Below are positions 8,872 through 18,248 of a stretch of 64,000 nucleotides of DNA, piece by piece. The stretch spans positions 6,262,001 through 6,326,000 of the forward strand of contig NZ_CP150274.1 in the NCBI RefSeq assembly GCF_037977055.1, given 5' to 3'. Source of the stretch: Paenibacillus sp. FSL K6-1096 (GTDB lineage: Bacteria; Bacillota; Bacilli; Paenibacillales; Paenibacillaceae). The notes under the pieces are model-generated. The model made no database searches. It had not been told where the DNA came from and saw nothing but the letters and a program-made list of their open reading frames with translations. The position numbers and the translations under genes are program-made. Numbering within the stretch: position 1 is the stretch's first letter; every line of letters begins with the position of its first letter.

Positions 8872-10239
8872 ATGGGCATCGATACCGTGCTATGGAGCAG
8901 ACTGGTGACAGGCTTAACACTGGGGTTCCACGTTATTTTCGCAACAATTGGCGTTGGGGTTCCGCTAATGATCGCAATCGCCGAATTCATGGGCATACGC
9001 AAAAAAGACCCTCACTACACGCTGATGGCCAAGAGATGGGCCCGCGGTTTTGTCATTTCTGTGGCCGTGGGCGTGGTGACAGGCACAGCGATTTCACTCC
9101 AGCTGGCCTTGGTCTGGCCGAATTTCATGAAGCTGGCCGGTAACGTGATTGCGCTCCCGTTATTTATGGAGGTGTTCGCGTTCTTTTTCGAAGCGATCTT
9201 CCTGGGCATTTACCTCTATACCTGGGACCGGTTCAAAAAGCCGTATATCCACTGGCTCCTTACGATCCCGATTGTGGCCGGTGCGGGGATGTCCGCTGTA
9301 TTTATCACGACCGTGAACGGGTTCATGAATCAGCCGGAGGGCTTTGCTATGGCCGGAGGGCAATTCACAGCTGTGAATCCGGTGGAGGCGATGCTGAATA
9401 CCGCGACGTTCTCGAAGGTGTTCCATGTCTTAAGCTCGGCCTACCTGACTGGAGCCGCACTGCTGGCGGGTATAGCTGCGTTTGCACTTCTGAGGAAGGG
9501 CGCGTCGGATTACCATAAAAAAGCGCTGAAGCTGATGATGGCCGTGGTGATGGTGTTTGGACTGCTGAACTCACTTGCTGGAGATACGTCGGCGAAATTT
9601 TTGGCGGAGCATCAGCCGGAGAAGCTGGCTGCGGCAGAGTGGCATTTTGAAACGGAAAGCGGAGCCGATCTGATTCTGCTGGGGTGGCTTAACGCAGAGC
9701 ATGAGGTGCTGGGCGCACTGCACATTCCCAAATTTCTCAGCTTCCTCGCCTTTGGCGATTTCAATGCAGAGGTGACCGGTCTGAATGAATTCCCTGCGGA
9801 TGAGCAGCCGCCGCTCCTGGTTCACTATTTATTCGATCTGATGGTCGGTGTCGGGTTCGCCCTATTAGGCATTTCATTCCTGTACTTCCTGTTTGTCTTC
9901 TGGAAGAAACGCAATGAGCATAACAAATGGCTGCTTCGCGCGATCGCGTTAGGCGCACCGCTTGCCTTTTTGGGAGTCGAGCTAGGCTGGTTTTACGCTG
10001 AAATTGGCCGGCAGCCTTGGATCTTAAGGGGATACATGCGTGTAGAAGAGGGGGCTACGACATCACCGAGCGTGAGAACCCTGTTCTTTGTGTTCCTGCT
10101 GCTGTACATCCTGTTAGGCACGGTATGTGTGCTTGTGCTGCGGCGCATGTTCAAGGACAATCCGGCGGAAACCGAGATGGAGAAGTGGAATCAGCCTCCC
10201 GGCGATACATCAACAGTAAGGGGTGAGCACGCAAAATGA
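8872..10239 (+). CDS. cydA: Cytochrome bd ubiquinol/menaquinol oxidase subunit I
   Basis: CydA is the heme-bearing subunit of the bd quinol oxidase, which reduces O2 at low oxygen tension. The 455-residue protein has about nine membrane segments. It shows the N-terminal heme ligand region TLGFHVIFATIGVG (His20), a short Q-loop as usual in Firmicutes, and the GRQPW signature followed by ILRGYMRVEEGATTS. That last segment resembles the YthA/cyanide-insensitive branch more than classical CydA. The start follows AAGGAGG. It overlaps cydB by four bases, at the head of cydABDC. Confidence 0.95.
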   Translation: MGIDTVLWSRLVTGLTLGFHVIFATIGVGVPLMIAIAEFMGIRKKDPHYTLMAKRWARGFVISVAVGVVTGTAISLQLALVWPNFMKLAGNVIALPLFMEVFAFFFEAIFLGIYLYTWDRFKKPYIHWLLTIPIVAGAGMSAVFITTVNGFMNQPEGFAMAGGQFTAVNPVEAMLNTATFSKVFHVLSSAYLTGAALLAGIAAFALLRKGASDYHKKALKLMMAVVMVFGLLNSLAGDTSAKFLAEHQPEKLAAAEWHFETESGADLILLGWLNAEHEVLGALHIPKFLSFLAFGDFNAEVTGLNEFPADEQPPLLVHYLFDLMVGVGFALLGISFLYFLFVFWKKRNEHNKWLLRAIALGAPLAFLGVELGWFYAEIGRQPWILRGYMRVEEGATTSPSVRTLFFVFLLLYILLGTVCVLVLRRMFKDNPAETEMEKWNQPPGDTSTVRGEHAK

Positions 10240-11249
10240 GTTATGAGCTGATTGGAATTTCAGTGCTCTGGCTGTTTTTATACGGCTATTTAATTGTGGC
10301 CTCTATTGATTTTGGAGCCGGGTTCTTTGCCTTTTATGCCCGGCTGACGAAACAGGATCATCTGATTAACCGTCTGATCTCCCGCTACTTATCGCCTGTC
10401 TGGGAGATTACGAATGTGTTTTTCGTCTTTTTTTACATTGGACTGGTCGGATTCTTCCCGGATACCGCTTATTATTACGGCTCGGCGCTGCTTGTTCCGG
10501 GCAGCATTGCGCTTATCCTGATCGCGATCCGCGGCTCGTTCTATGCGTTCGAGAATTACGGCTCCAAAAATAACATCGTATATCTGTTCCTATACGGCGC
10601 TTCGGGGCTGCTGATTCCCGCGTCCTTGTCCGTGGCGCTCACCCTGTCGGAAGGCGGCTTTATCTTTAAGCAGGGTGAGACCGTGTCGCTGGATTACTGG
10701 GCCTTGTTCACCAACCCGTTATCCTGGAGCATTGTCGGCCTGGCGATTGTATCCGTGCTGTTCATCAGCAGCTCCTTCCTGGCCTTTTATGCTTCCCGGG
10801 CAGAGGATCAACCCGCGCTGAAGCTGATGCGTACCTATGCGCTGTTCTGGAGTACGCCGACCATTGTTGTCGCACTGACAGCCTTTATTTATCTGGGCCA
10901 GCACAATGAGCGGCATTTTCAAAATATGATGGATTTATGGTGGCTGCTTGCGCTGTCCGTTGCTTTCTTCATGCTTGCCATGTGGCTGCTCTACAGCGGC
11001 CGCCGTTACGGCTTGGCGTTCATAAGCATCATGCTGCAATTTCTATGTGCCTTCTTCGCTTACGGAATCGGGCAGTACCCTTATATTCTGGACCCGTTCA
11101 TTACGCTGGAGAACAGCATCACCTCACCGGCCATGGGCCTGGCGCTGGTTATTGTGTTCATCGGCGGGATGTGCCTGCTGGTTCCTTCCCTGATTCTGGT
11201 GTTCAAGCTGTTCCTCTTTGACGCAGATTATGTGAAAGGAAAGAAATAA
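10236..11249 (+). CDS. cydB: Cytochrome bd oxidase subunit II
   Basis: CydB is the partner subunit of CydA. The 337-residue, strongly hydrophobic protein has about eight to nine membrane segments and begins with the family's LWLFLYGYLIVASIDFGAGFF. IAIRGSFYAFENYG follows near residue 100. Its start lies inside the last codons of cydA (ATGA overlap), and the next gene begins directly after its stop. Like CydA, it resembles the YthB branch of Bacillus. No frame problem is seen. Confidence 0.94.
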   Translation: MSYELIGISVLWLFLYGYLIVASIDFGAGFFAFYARLTKQDHLINRLISRYLSPVWEITNVFFVFFYIGLVGFFPDTAYYYGSALLVPGSIALILIAIRGSFYAFENYGSKNNIVYLFLYGASGLLIPASLSVALTLSEGGFIFKQGETVSLDYWALFTNPLSWSIVGLAIVSVLFISSSFLAFYASRAEDQPALKLMRTYALFWSTPTIVVALTAFIYLGQHNERHFQNMMDLWWLLALSVAFFMLAMWLLYSGRRYGLAFISIMLQFLCAFFAYGIGQYPYILDPFITLENSITSPAMGLALVIVFIGGMCLLVPSLILVFKLFLFDADYVKGKK

Positions 11250-13010
11250 ATGAACAACACAACAAGCTTGATCGCTGAGCAGATGTCAGGGCAACGAAAA
11301 CGGCTTGTTATGCTGACCCTCTTGTCGCTCCTGCTTGGCATTGCGATTGTAAGTCAGGCCGGGCTGCTGGCGGAAGCGGTCCAGCGGGTGTTCGTGGAGA
11401 AGGCTTCCTTATCTTCGGTTGCCTTGCTGCTCGCTCTGCTGCTGTCAGTGATGGCGATCCGCACTCTGCTGTTGTACGCAAACGGAAGAATCGGCCTGGC
11501 TATGGCGGCCGCCGCTAAGGCAAATATGCGTGCAGCCGTGCTGCAGAGGCTTACCCGTACCTCCATGCCTTCAACGCTGCGGGGGCAGACGGGGGAGAAG
11601 GTCAGTGTGGCGCTGGATGCAGTGGACGAAGCCGACAGCTATTTCAGCCAGTACATGCCGCGGATGGTGGAAGCAGCGATCATTCCGGTTCTGATTCTGG
11701 TAGCTACGTTTATCTTGCATGCGAATACCGGCTTCATTCTGCTGTTTACGGCACCGTTCATTCCGCTGTTTATGATTCTGGTGGGACTGCAAACGAAAAA
11801 CAAATCCGAAGAAAAATATGCGCAGCTTGCCGAATTCTCCGGTACGTTCCTGGATTCGCTGCAAGGGCTGGTGACCTTGAAAATATTTGGGCAATCCCGC
11901 CGCCAGCAGCAGCAGATTGAGCGCAGCAGCCTGGGGTACCGTGACGCGACTATGGATATTCTGAAGGTTGCCTTTACGAATACGTTTATGCTGGAATCGA
12001 TCGTTATGCTGAGCATCGGGATTGTTGCCCTTGAATTGGCTATTCAACTGCTCGTGTTCAAATCCATGCCATTCCACACGGCCTTTCTGGTGCTGCTGCT
12101 TGTTCCTGAGTTCTTTAATCTGCTAAAAAATACAGGCACCGCTTTTCACAGCGGGCGGACCAGTATGGGGGCCGTCCGTAAGGTGGAGCAAATGCTTGCG
12201 GAAATGGGCGGCGGCACCGGCACACAGCCGGAAGGGGGCCAAGAGTCCTCAGCCAAGCTGCTGCGGATGCCGCCATCTATAGAGCTGAAGGATGTTCATT
12301 TCCATTATGCACCCGGTTCATTTGAGCTTAAGGCTGGACCCGTCTCCATAGGACCGGGAGAGCATGTTGCCATTGTCGGCCAGAGCGGCTCGGGCAAAAC
12401 AACCCTGCTCCATCTCATTGCCGGGCTGCTGAAGCCGGTATCAGGGACAGTGATGGTGAACGGCAGCCCGCTGACGGAGTGGGAGGAGGACTCATGGTTC
12501 GAGCAGGTCAGCTACATTACACAGCACCCCTATATTTTTGCCGGCACCTTCGCTGACAATATCGCCATCGGCGCCGGACGTAAGGTCTCCAGGGAAGAAA
12601 TCAGGCAGGCGGCAGAGGAAGCGGGACTTGCACCGCTGGTTGCCGGGCTGGAGCAGGGACTGGACACTAATGTCGGGGAAGGCGGCAGGGGACTGTCGGG
12701 CGGGGAAAAGCAGCGTCTTGCTTTAGCGCGGGCCTTTTTGAAGCGTCCGGCCCTGATCCTGTTCGATGAACCTACGGTAGGCCTGGACCTTCAGACCGAA
12801 CAAATTCTGCAAAGCTCCATAACTGCGCTGGCCAAAAATGCAACGATGATCACAGTCGCACACCGGTTATATACGATCCGGCAAGCGGATCACATTTTGT
12901 TTATGGACCATGGAGTATTGGCGGCGGCAGGATCTCACGATGAGCTGCTTGAACTTATGCCTCAATATGCCGAGATGGTTAATATTCAGCGAAAAGGAGG
13001 GTCAGCATGA
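11250..13010 (+). CDS. cydD: Thiol reductant ABC exporter, first half (CydD type)
   Basis: This half-transporter has six membrane segments (residues about 20-310) and a C-terminal ATPase with Walker A GQSGSGKTTLLH, signature LSGGEKQRLALARAF and Walker B LILFDEPTVGLD. With CydC it exports cysteine/glutathione-type thiols and is needed to assemble cytochrome bd. The order cydAB-cydD-cydC is usual; Bacillus subtilis names this first gene cydC and the second cydD. The start ATG directly follows the cydB stop, with AAAGGAAAG as ribosome binding site inside cydB. It overlaps the next gene by four bases. Confidence 0.93.
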   Translation: MNNTTSLIAEQMSGQRKRLVMLTLLSLLLGIAIVSQAGLLAEAVQRVFVEKASLSSVALLLALLLSVMAIRTLLLYANGRIGLAMAAAAKANMRAAVLQRLTRTSMPSTLRGQTGEKVSVALDAVDEADSYFSQYMPRMVEAAIIPVLILVATFILHANTGFILLFTAPFIPLFMILVGLQTKNKSEEKYAQLAEFSGTFLDSLQGLVTLKIFGQSRRQQQQIERSSLGYRDATMDILKVAFTNTFMLESIVMLSIGIVALELAIQLLVFKSMPFHTAFLVLLLVPEFFNLLKNTGTAFHSGRTSMGAVRKVEQMLAEMGGGTGTQPEGGQESSAKLLRMPPSIELKDVHFHYAPGSFELKAGPVSIGPGEHVAIVGQSGSGKTTLLHLIAGLLKPVSGTVMVNGSPLTEWEEDSWFEQVSYITQHPYIFAGTFADNIAIGAGRKVSREEIRQAAEEAGLAPLVAGLEQGLDTNVGEGGRGLSGGEKQRLALARAFLKRPALILFDEPTVGLDLQTEQILQSSITALAKNATMITVAHRLYTIRQADHILFMDHGVLAAAGSHDELLELMPQYAEMVNIQRKGGSA

Positions 13011-14719
13011 ACGAGCTGGCGATTTTGTCCAAAGCCATGATAGCAGAGAGGAAGGATATTCTCCTGTCGATTCTGGGAGGATTTATTGCCGGCGCAGCCG
13101 GTGTGGCTCTCTTCTCCGCGAGCGGGTATCTGATTTCACAGACGGTCTTTATGCCGCCGCTCTATACCCTGATCGTCCTTACCGCGCTGGTCAAGCTGCT
13201 TGGTCTGCTCCGGGCGGCAAGCCGTTACGGGGAACGCCTGTATTCGCACAGAGCAACCTTTTCGATGCTTAGCCGTTTGCGCACCGGATTTTTTGCCCGG
13301 CTGATCCCCCTAACGCCCGGTATCTTGAACAAGAACCGTAGCGGAGATCTGCTTGCGCGGATTGTCGGAGATATAGAGAGCCTGCAAAATTATTTTTTGC
13401 GTGTCGCGTATCCGCCGGTTATCGTCATCACGGTCTTTCTGGCAACGATGGTGTTTAGCGCCTCTTATTCATTCTGGATCGCCTGCTTGTTTGTAGCAGG
13501 AATGCTGCTGACCGCAGTGGTTGTGCCGGGCATTGTATTGCTGGGCCAGCGGCCGATACACGGCCGGGTCCGTAATCAGCGGGCGCAGCTGTCAACGGAA
13601 GTGACAGAGGTCTTGTACGGCTTCCGCGATCTGAAGGTGTACGGGCAATTGCCGCAGCGGGAACAGCAGCTTAAGAAGGCTTCGGCAGCACTGACCATAG
13701 AGCAGCAGCGTGCAGCCAGCCATCTGCTGCGCGGACAGGCGATGCACACCTTTGTCACCTTTTTTGTATCGTGGGGTGTACTGACGTTAGGGGCCTATCT
13801 AATTATGAAAGGTGAGCTGGCTGGCGTATTTCTGGCGATGCTGGTCATGGCTTCACAGACGGTGTTTGAAGAAGCTGCGGCCATGGCTACTTTACCGGCC
13901 TATAAGCAAGACAGTGAGCACGCGGCCACAAGGTTGACCGAAACCGTATTGACTGCCGGTGATGCACCGGTGCAGCCGGGCCGTCCTCTGCCGGAGGGAG
14001 AAGCTGTGTCGGTGGAGCTGTCCGGTGTTACGTTCCAATATGAAGATGAATGGCGTCCCGCGCTGACAGAGGTATCGCTGCACCTCCCGGCAGGCTCCAG
14101 AACGGCAGTGGTTGGGCCGAGCGGGTCCGGCAAATCCACGCTGATCGATCTGCTGCTCAAGCTGCGCACGCCTGTAGCCGGTGACATACGTTTGGGCGGC
14201 ATTCCGGTGCAGGAGCTGGATGAGACAAGCATTTGGGCATCCTCTAATGTCGTCTTACAGCAAAGTCATTTTTTCCGCGGAACGGTCCGTGATAACCTGC
14301 TGCTGGATGGAGACGAACAGTCTGATGAAGTATTGTTAGAGGCTCTCGCGAAGGCCCAACTGCCGGATGTGGCATTAACCGATATGGTATTCGAAAAAGG
14401 AGAGAACCTGTCTGACGGCGAGAAGCAGCGTCTGGCTTTGGCCCGGGTCATGCTCCGCAAAGGGCGGTTATGGCTGCTGGATGAACCAACCTCTTCGCTG
14501 GATTACGTAACGGAAGAGCGGGTGTTGACCCATCTCCACGAACAGGCCGCCGGAGATACCTTACTGCTCATTTGCCACCGGCTTACCGGCCTGGAAGGCA
14601 TGGACAAGATTATCGTCATGGAGCAGGGCAGGGTCATCGAAACAGGTTCATATGCGGAGCTGATGGAGCAAAGGGGCTATTTGTACCGGATGAAGCAGAT
14701 TGAGCTATCTATGATATAA
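13007..14719 (+). CDS. cydC: Thiol reductant ABC exporter, second half (CydC type), with altered C-terminus
   Basis: This is the second half of the heterodimeric exporter: six membrane segments, then an ATPase with GPSGSGKSTLIDL, LSDGEKQRLALARVM (a D in place of the first signature G) and LWLLDEPTSSLD. It is named cydD in Bacillus subtilis. The 3' part (14400-14706) is repeated at 37630-37936. After the shared sequence this gene ends in S-M-I-stop, whereas the repeated copy ends in Q-M-V-G-G-Q-stop. The last codons here are therefore probably contributed by the inserted AT-rich island. Only a few C-terminal residues change, so the protein should still work. Confidence 0.93.
   Translation: MNELAILSKAMIAERKDILLSILGGFIAGAAGVALFSASGYLISQTVFMPPLYTLIVLTALVKLLGLLRAASRYGERLYSHRATFSMLSRLRTGFFARLIPLTPGILNKNRSGDLLARIVGDIESLQNYFLRVAYPPVIVITVFLATMVFSASYSFWIACLFVAGMLLTAVVVPGIVLLGQRPIHGRVRNQRAQLSTEVTEVLYGFRDLKVYGQLPQREQQLKKASAALTIEQQRAASHLLRGQAMHTFVTFFVSWGVLTLGAYLIMKGELAGVFLAMLVMASQTVFEEAAAMATLPAYKQDSEHAATRLTETVLTAGDAPVQPGRPLPEGEAVSVELSGVTFQYEDEWRPALTEVSLHLPAGSRTAVVGPSGSGKSTLIDLLLKLRTPVAGDIRLGGIPVQELDETSIWASSNVVLQQSHFFRGTVRDNLLLDGDEQSDEVLLEALAKAQLPDVALTDMVFEKGENLSDGEKQRLALARVMLRKGRLWLLDEPTSSLDYVTEERVLTHLHEQAAGDTLLLICHRLTGLEGMDKIIVMEQGRVIETGSYAELMEQRGYLYRMKQIELSMI
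14400..14706 (+). repeat. Direct repeat, left copy (3' end of cydC) bordering the island
   Basis: These bases align without gaps to 37630-37936 (constant offset 23230), with 19 mismatches by my count. Eighteen codons differ, 15 of them synonymously, so the two copies diverged as coding alleles and not as a decaying duplicate. Similarity stops at 14707/37937, near the cydC stop, which marks the left boundary of the AT-rich island. Confidence 0.9.
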
Positions 14720-14800
14720 ATTACAGAGACTAATGCTAAAATATATCGAGCAGCAGCAATGTCTGGAGAATGCCGGGAAATCCAAATAACCTTTTAACCT

Positions 14801-14830
14801 AAAGATGGCTAATGCAGCCGTCTTTTTTAT
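14801..14830 (+). terminator. Terminator downstream of cydC
   Basis: AAAGATGGCT (14801-14810) pairs with AGCCGTCTTT (14816-14825), including one G-U pair, around a five-base loop AATGC. A T run follows. It lies between the convergent cyd operon and the first island gene. Confidence 0.8.
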
Positions 14831-14876
14831 TTGGGGGCTTACCGACCATTCCCTTAGGCCTAATCTGATAATAATA

Positions 14877-15866
14877 TCACTTTATTGAGCTTAATAAATC
14901 AATCATGAAAGCGTAGTCAACATTTTTAATATAATTACATCTATCAATGATTTTATGTATTAAGCCGCCTTCATTGGTAATGTTATATTTTATAGCCATA
15001 TTTCGTAAGGTAAGAGCTTCGCTGATGATTACATTATTTCTTTCCTTTAATTTAAGGATCAGACTATTATCAAATATATTTAATTTATATAAATAATCTA
15101 ACCGTACTCCCATCATGACCTTGTGATCATATAGTATGTGAAATGGCCTTATATCAAGTGTTCTTTCTCTACAAAAAACATCAATAATATATTTGTAAAA
15201 ATTTAATCCGTATAGATTGTCTCTATTATAATCTGCATAAGAAAATTCGAATTTTCGTAAACTATCCTTACAATTTATATAATCTTCTATAAATAATTTT
15301 AATTGATTAATATTTAAAGCATAATTGAAATCTTGATATTTATAAAGATTAATTAAATAATCAATGCCTTTAATACTTTTATTAATTTCTTCGTAGGTTG
15401 CTGTTTTTCTTGCATATTTACCATTCTCATAAAAATCCGATATATAAATCAAATTGTTAGCCCGGTCAAAGCCATATATAAAGGTTGTATGTATAAAATG
15501 CTCTTTTTTATAACTTGCGGAACATTTCAAATAATAATTATCAAGACAAGCATCTAAATAATACCCTTGATTGATCTGATATTCTATATAATCTGTAAGT
15601 TTATTGAAGTTTGCTGTGGTTTGATTATTTCTTAACCAGCCCAAAAACGGACAGGAGTTCGCAGGAATAATGTAATTGTCTGTATCTGCTTGCTCGTAAA
15701 AATCTGCTCTTGTCATTGAATGATGTGGTCTAATTATCAATTGTAAATACCGGTCACTCAGCCATGGAAGTACCTGAGCATTATTAATCCATAAAAACGA
15801 CAAAGTATTTGCAATATAAGGAAATGATGTTATAGGGGGATTTACAACTGGAAGTATAGTTTTCAT
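14877..15866 (-). CDS. BtrH-like protein lacking the candidate nucleophilic cysteine
   Basis: The 329-residue protein has the layout of butirosin BtrH N-terminal-domain (papain-like fold) proteins. It has an N-terminal SFPYIANTLSFLW block, the middle block YYLDACLDNYYL followed by KKEHFIHTTFIYGFD (His) and LIYISDF (Asp), and a helical C-terminal half. BtrH moves an acyl group from a carrier protein onto an aminoglycoside amine. In the second island homologue (20949-21893) the first block reads SFCFTDN, so the expected cysteine is a proline here. This copy may be non-catalytic, may use other residues, or may belong to the related group of unknown function common in Paenibacillus clusters. It is divergent from the rest of the island. 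The fold assignment is by motif only. Confidence 0.6.
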   Translation of the reverse strand: MKTILPVVNPPITSFPYIANTLSFLWINNAQVLPWLSDRYLQLIIRPHHSMTRADFYEQADTDNYIIPANSCPFLGWLRNNQTTANFNKLTDYIEYQINQGYYLDACLDNYYLKCSASYKKEHFIHTTFIYGFDRANNLIYISDFYENGKYARKTATYEEINKSIKGIDYLINLYKYQDFNYALNINQLKLFIEDYINCKDSLRKFEFSYADYNRDNLYGLNFYKYIIDVFCRERTLDIRPFHILYDHKVMMGVRLDYLYKLNIFDNSLILKLKERNNVIISEALTLRNMAIKYNITNEGGLIHKIIDRCNYIKNVDYAFMIDLLSSIK

Positions 15867-16038
15867 AATGGCATCGTCCTTTGACCACAGTAGTTTTAGA
15901 GGAATATGTAAAATGTAAATAGCAAATAATAAAACATTTATTTAAATTATACCTACAATAGATTATTGATCAATATTTTTATTTTGTGTAATTTATTGTT
16001 TCAGATTTTTAAAAATTTCCTAAGATGTAGTTCAAAAA

Positions 16039-16067
16039 ATGACATATTATGTACATATGTGTATTAT
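16039..16067 (+). promoter_or_regulatory. Probable sigma-A promoter of the main island operon
   Basis: ATGACA (16039-16044) and TATTAT (16062-16067) are separated by exactly 17 bases, ahead of the first plus-strand gene. A second -10-like TATACT occurs at 16090-16095. The divergent BtrH-like gene starts on the other side of this 280-base gap. Confidence 0.5.
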
Positions 16068-16129
16068 TCTTTTATCCCATAAAAAGGTTTATACTGTTAG
16101 AAACAATGATTTTCCTTAAAAGGGGATAA

Positions 16130-16174
16130 ATGCAATCCAATCAAATATGGGGTGGAAAATGTATAATGGTGTAA
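16130..16174 (+). CDS. Possible 14-codon leader peptide overlapping the first glycosyltransferase
   Basis: A short frame from ATG 16130 to TAA 16172-16174 encodes MQSNQIWGGKCIMV. It has a better ribosome binding site (AAAAGGGG, four bases from the ATG) than the glycosyltransferase itself, whose candidate ATGs at 16147 and 16159 lie inside it in another frame. It could serve for translational coupling, or it could be a chance frame. There is no conservation evidence. Confidence 0.25.
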   Translation: MQSNQIWGGKCIMV

Positions 16175-17058
16175 GCGTTATTATTCCAACATACAACAAA
16201 AAAGAACGTTTAAAGTATACGCTTGATTCTTTAAATAATCAGGTACTTGTTGATCCAACTCATATTGAAATCATTATTGTTGATGACGGTTCGTCTGATG
16301 GAACTCAAGAACTAATCAATCAATTCAATTTTAAATATCCCGTGAAATATATATATCAAATCAATACCGGGAGATCTAGTGCCAGAAATGTTGGGATTAG
16401 AAATGCTGAATTTTCAGTTTTGCTTTTCTGTGATGATGATATGCTTATGCCTGGAAATTTTGTCGCTAATCACCTGTCTATACAGAATACATGCCGCAAA
16501 CCGACGCTTGTTCATGGGGAAATATACAACTTAAGCCTTTTGAAGTTTTTTCAGGATCCCGGCACCGGATATTTATTTGACAAACTTATAACTCACAGTA
16601 ATTTGGAGAAAGTCAAAGAGTATTTATTAGTTAATAATTATGAAGAGAATTTACGTATTGCCGTTACTCAGAAAAAAACAACTCTGTTTGAAAAGCAAAT
16701 ACAAGAAATCTTCAATAAATGTTTATCTTCTTTATATTGGTTATGTTGCACGGGGGGGAATATATCCTGTTCTTACGGTTCTTTGGATGACTTATACTTT
16801 GATGAAGATTTAGATAAATGTTGGGGATGTGAAGATTTAGAACTTGGATATAGATTGCACTTGGCTAACTATGATTTTATCTATAGTCATGATGCTTTTT
16901 CTTTTCATATTGACCACTATAGAAAAAACTACAAAGACAACCTGGAGAAAGCCTTTGAAATGTTTTACTCCAAGCACAAGCTTGAACTTGTGAAAAAATT
17001 ACCAAAGTTATTATTAGGTGAAATAAGAGAAATTGATGAATTTATAGAGCATTTATAA
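16147..17058 (+). CDS. Family 2 glycosyltransferase (GT-A)
   Basis: The 303-residue protein has the GT2 start VSVIIPTYNKKERLKYTLDSL, IIIVDDGSSDGTQ, a GRSSARNVGIRNA block, the metal-binding DxD within LLFCDDDMLMP, and a C-terminal WGCEDLELGYRL acceptor-site motif of the kind found in polypeptide GalNAc- and galactosyltransferase relatives. It should transfer a sugar from a nucleotide-sugar donor. It has no membrane segments. It resembles the later island gene at 27390-28313 in the same motifs. Start 16147 is uncertain; ATG 16159 is an alternative. It heads the plus-strand run. Confidence 0.88.
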   Translation: MGWKMYNGVSVIIPTYNKKERLKYTLDSLNNQVLVDPTHIEIIIVDDGSSDGTQELINQFNFKYPVKYIYQINTGRSSARNVGIRNAEFSVLLFCDDDMLMPGNFVANHLSIQNTCRKPTLVHGEIYNLSLLKFFQDPGTGYLFDKLITHSNLEKVKEYLLVNNYEENLRIAVTQKKTTLFEKQIQEIFNKCLSSLYWLCCTGGNISCSYGSLDDLYFDEDLDKCWGCEDLELGYRLHLANYDFIYSHDAFSFHIDHYRKNYKDNLEKAFEMFYSKHKLELVKKLPKLLLGEIREIDEFIEHL

Positions 17059-17092
17059 ATTTACAAAGAAACGGAATAAAAGGAGTAATTAA

Positions 17093-18226
17093 ATGGAACT
17101 CTTAATGAACGAAGGCAAAATATTACAACTGCTAAATGATTTTGTAGCCTGTGAAGAGTTCTGCAATTTGAGTTGTGATTACTGTCTGGCCGAAGGTGCG
17201 AACCTGAAGGAAAAGCATCAATTTAACAGGATCGATGGAAAACTGAATTATTCAAAAGATTATAAAGGATTGGTATATTCTGATGGATACAAGATAAAAG
17301 AAAAAATAGATGAAACACTTAAAACCTATCGTGAAAAGTTTAATGCTCCAATACTAAAGCTTAGTGGCGGAGAGATTATGCTCATCAGAAATCTGGAAGA
17401 GTTGATTGAGCGGGAATCTCAATATTATGAATGTGTTCAGTTACTAACGAATGGCTTGTTGCTAAATAAGCAAAACATTGCAAGATTAGCAACAGTAAAA
17501 AATTTAAATGTTCAGCTTTCAATGGACGGGCATACTTTGGAGATGAATCAATGCCGTCTAAAATCAGAAACGCTAAATGAAAAGTTACTTCAAAATCTTG
17601 ATATGTTAATTAACAATAATATAGTAACTGAGATATATTGTGTTTTAAGTAAAGTGAACATTGAGAAATTTGATATTTTTTTAGATTATATAATGAGTAA
17701 TTATGGGAATAAAATACACGTAATACCCTTTCCTGTGAGATTCCTTGGCGCAAAGAAATATTTTCCTGAACAAGATCAATTGAAAAGTTTGAAAAAAGTA
17801 ATTTATAACTTTGATAAATATAGTGAAGTACTTCCACCGCTGAAATATATCAATGAAATGATTTCTTTTATCGAAAATGGTTTCAGACAGTCACAGTGTT
17901 CTGTTCCGAAAATTATGAGTCAAATATTTGATGACGGCATCATTACACCTTGTCCAAACTGTTGGACTGTTCAGATTGGAAATATTAATTCATCGTTTGA
18001 TACTGTTACTGAAAATATGCACAATCATAGAATTTATGAACTGATGACAGCAAAGAAACCTAGAGCACCTTTCTGTACGCAATGCTTTACGGATTACCAT
18101 TTGTTTAATCTATATTTCAATAACGAATTAACTTTAGAAGAGATAGCCCAAAATCGCCCGTTGTTACAAGGAAAAAGAGTTCAAGAGCGGTTAGAATTGC
18201 TGAAATTATTCTCATCAAAAGAATAG
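17093..18226 (+). CDS. Radical SAM protein with SPASM-like C-terminal cysteines
   Basis: This is a 377-residue radical SAM protein. The [4Fe-4S]/SAM motif is C24-x3-C28-x2-C31 in EEFCNLSCDYCLAEG, and the GGE-type motif appears as KLSGGEIMLI. The C-terminal part has C-rich blocks (CSVPKIMSQIFDDG, ITPCPNCWTV, APFCTQCF), consistent with an auxiliary cluster of SPASM or twitch type. Such enzymes include the BtrN dehydrogenase and peptide maturases. No precursor peptide is nearby, so a small-molecule or carrier-bound substrate is more likely. The start follows AAGGAG. Confidence 0.87.
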   Translation: MELLMNEGKILQLLNDFVACEEFCNLSCDYCLAEGANLKEKHQFNRIDGKLNYSKDYKGLVYSDGYKIKEKIDETLKTYREKFNAPILKLSGGEIMLIRNLEELIERESQYYECVQLLTNGLLLNKQNIARLATVKNLNVQLSMDGHTLEMNQCRLKSETLNEKLLQNLDMLINNNIVTEIYCVLSKVNIEKFDIFLDYIMSNYGNKIHVIPFPVRFLGAKKYFPEQDQLKSLKKVIYNFDKYSEVLPPLKYINEMISFIENGFRQSQCSVPKIMSQIFDDGIITPCPNCWTVQIGNINSSFDTVTENMHNHRIYELMTAKKPRAPFCTQCFTDYHLFNLYFNNELTLEEIAQNRPLLQGKRVQERLELLKLFSSKE

Positions 18227-18248
18227 ACTGTTTAAAGGAAGTGGGAAA

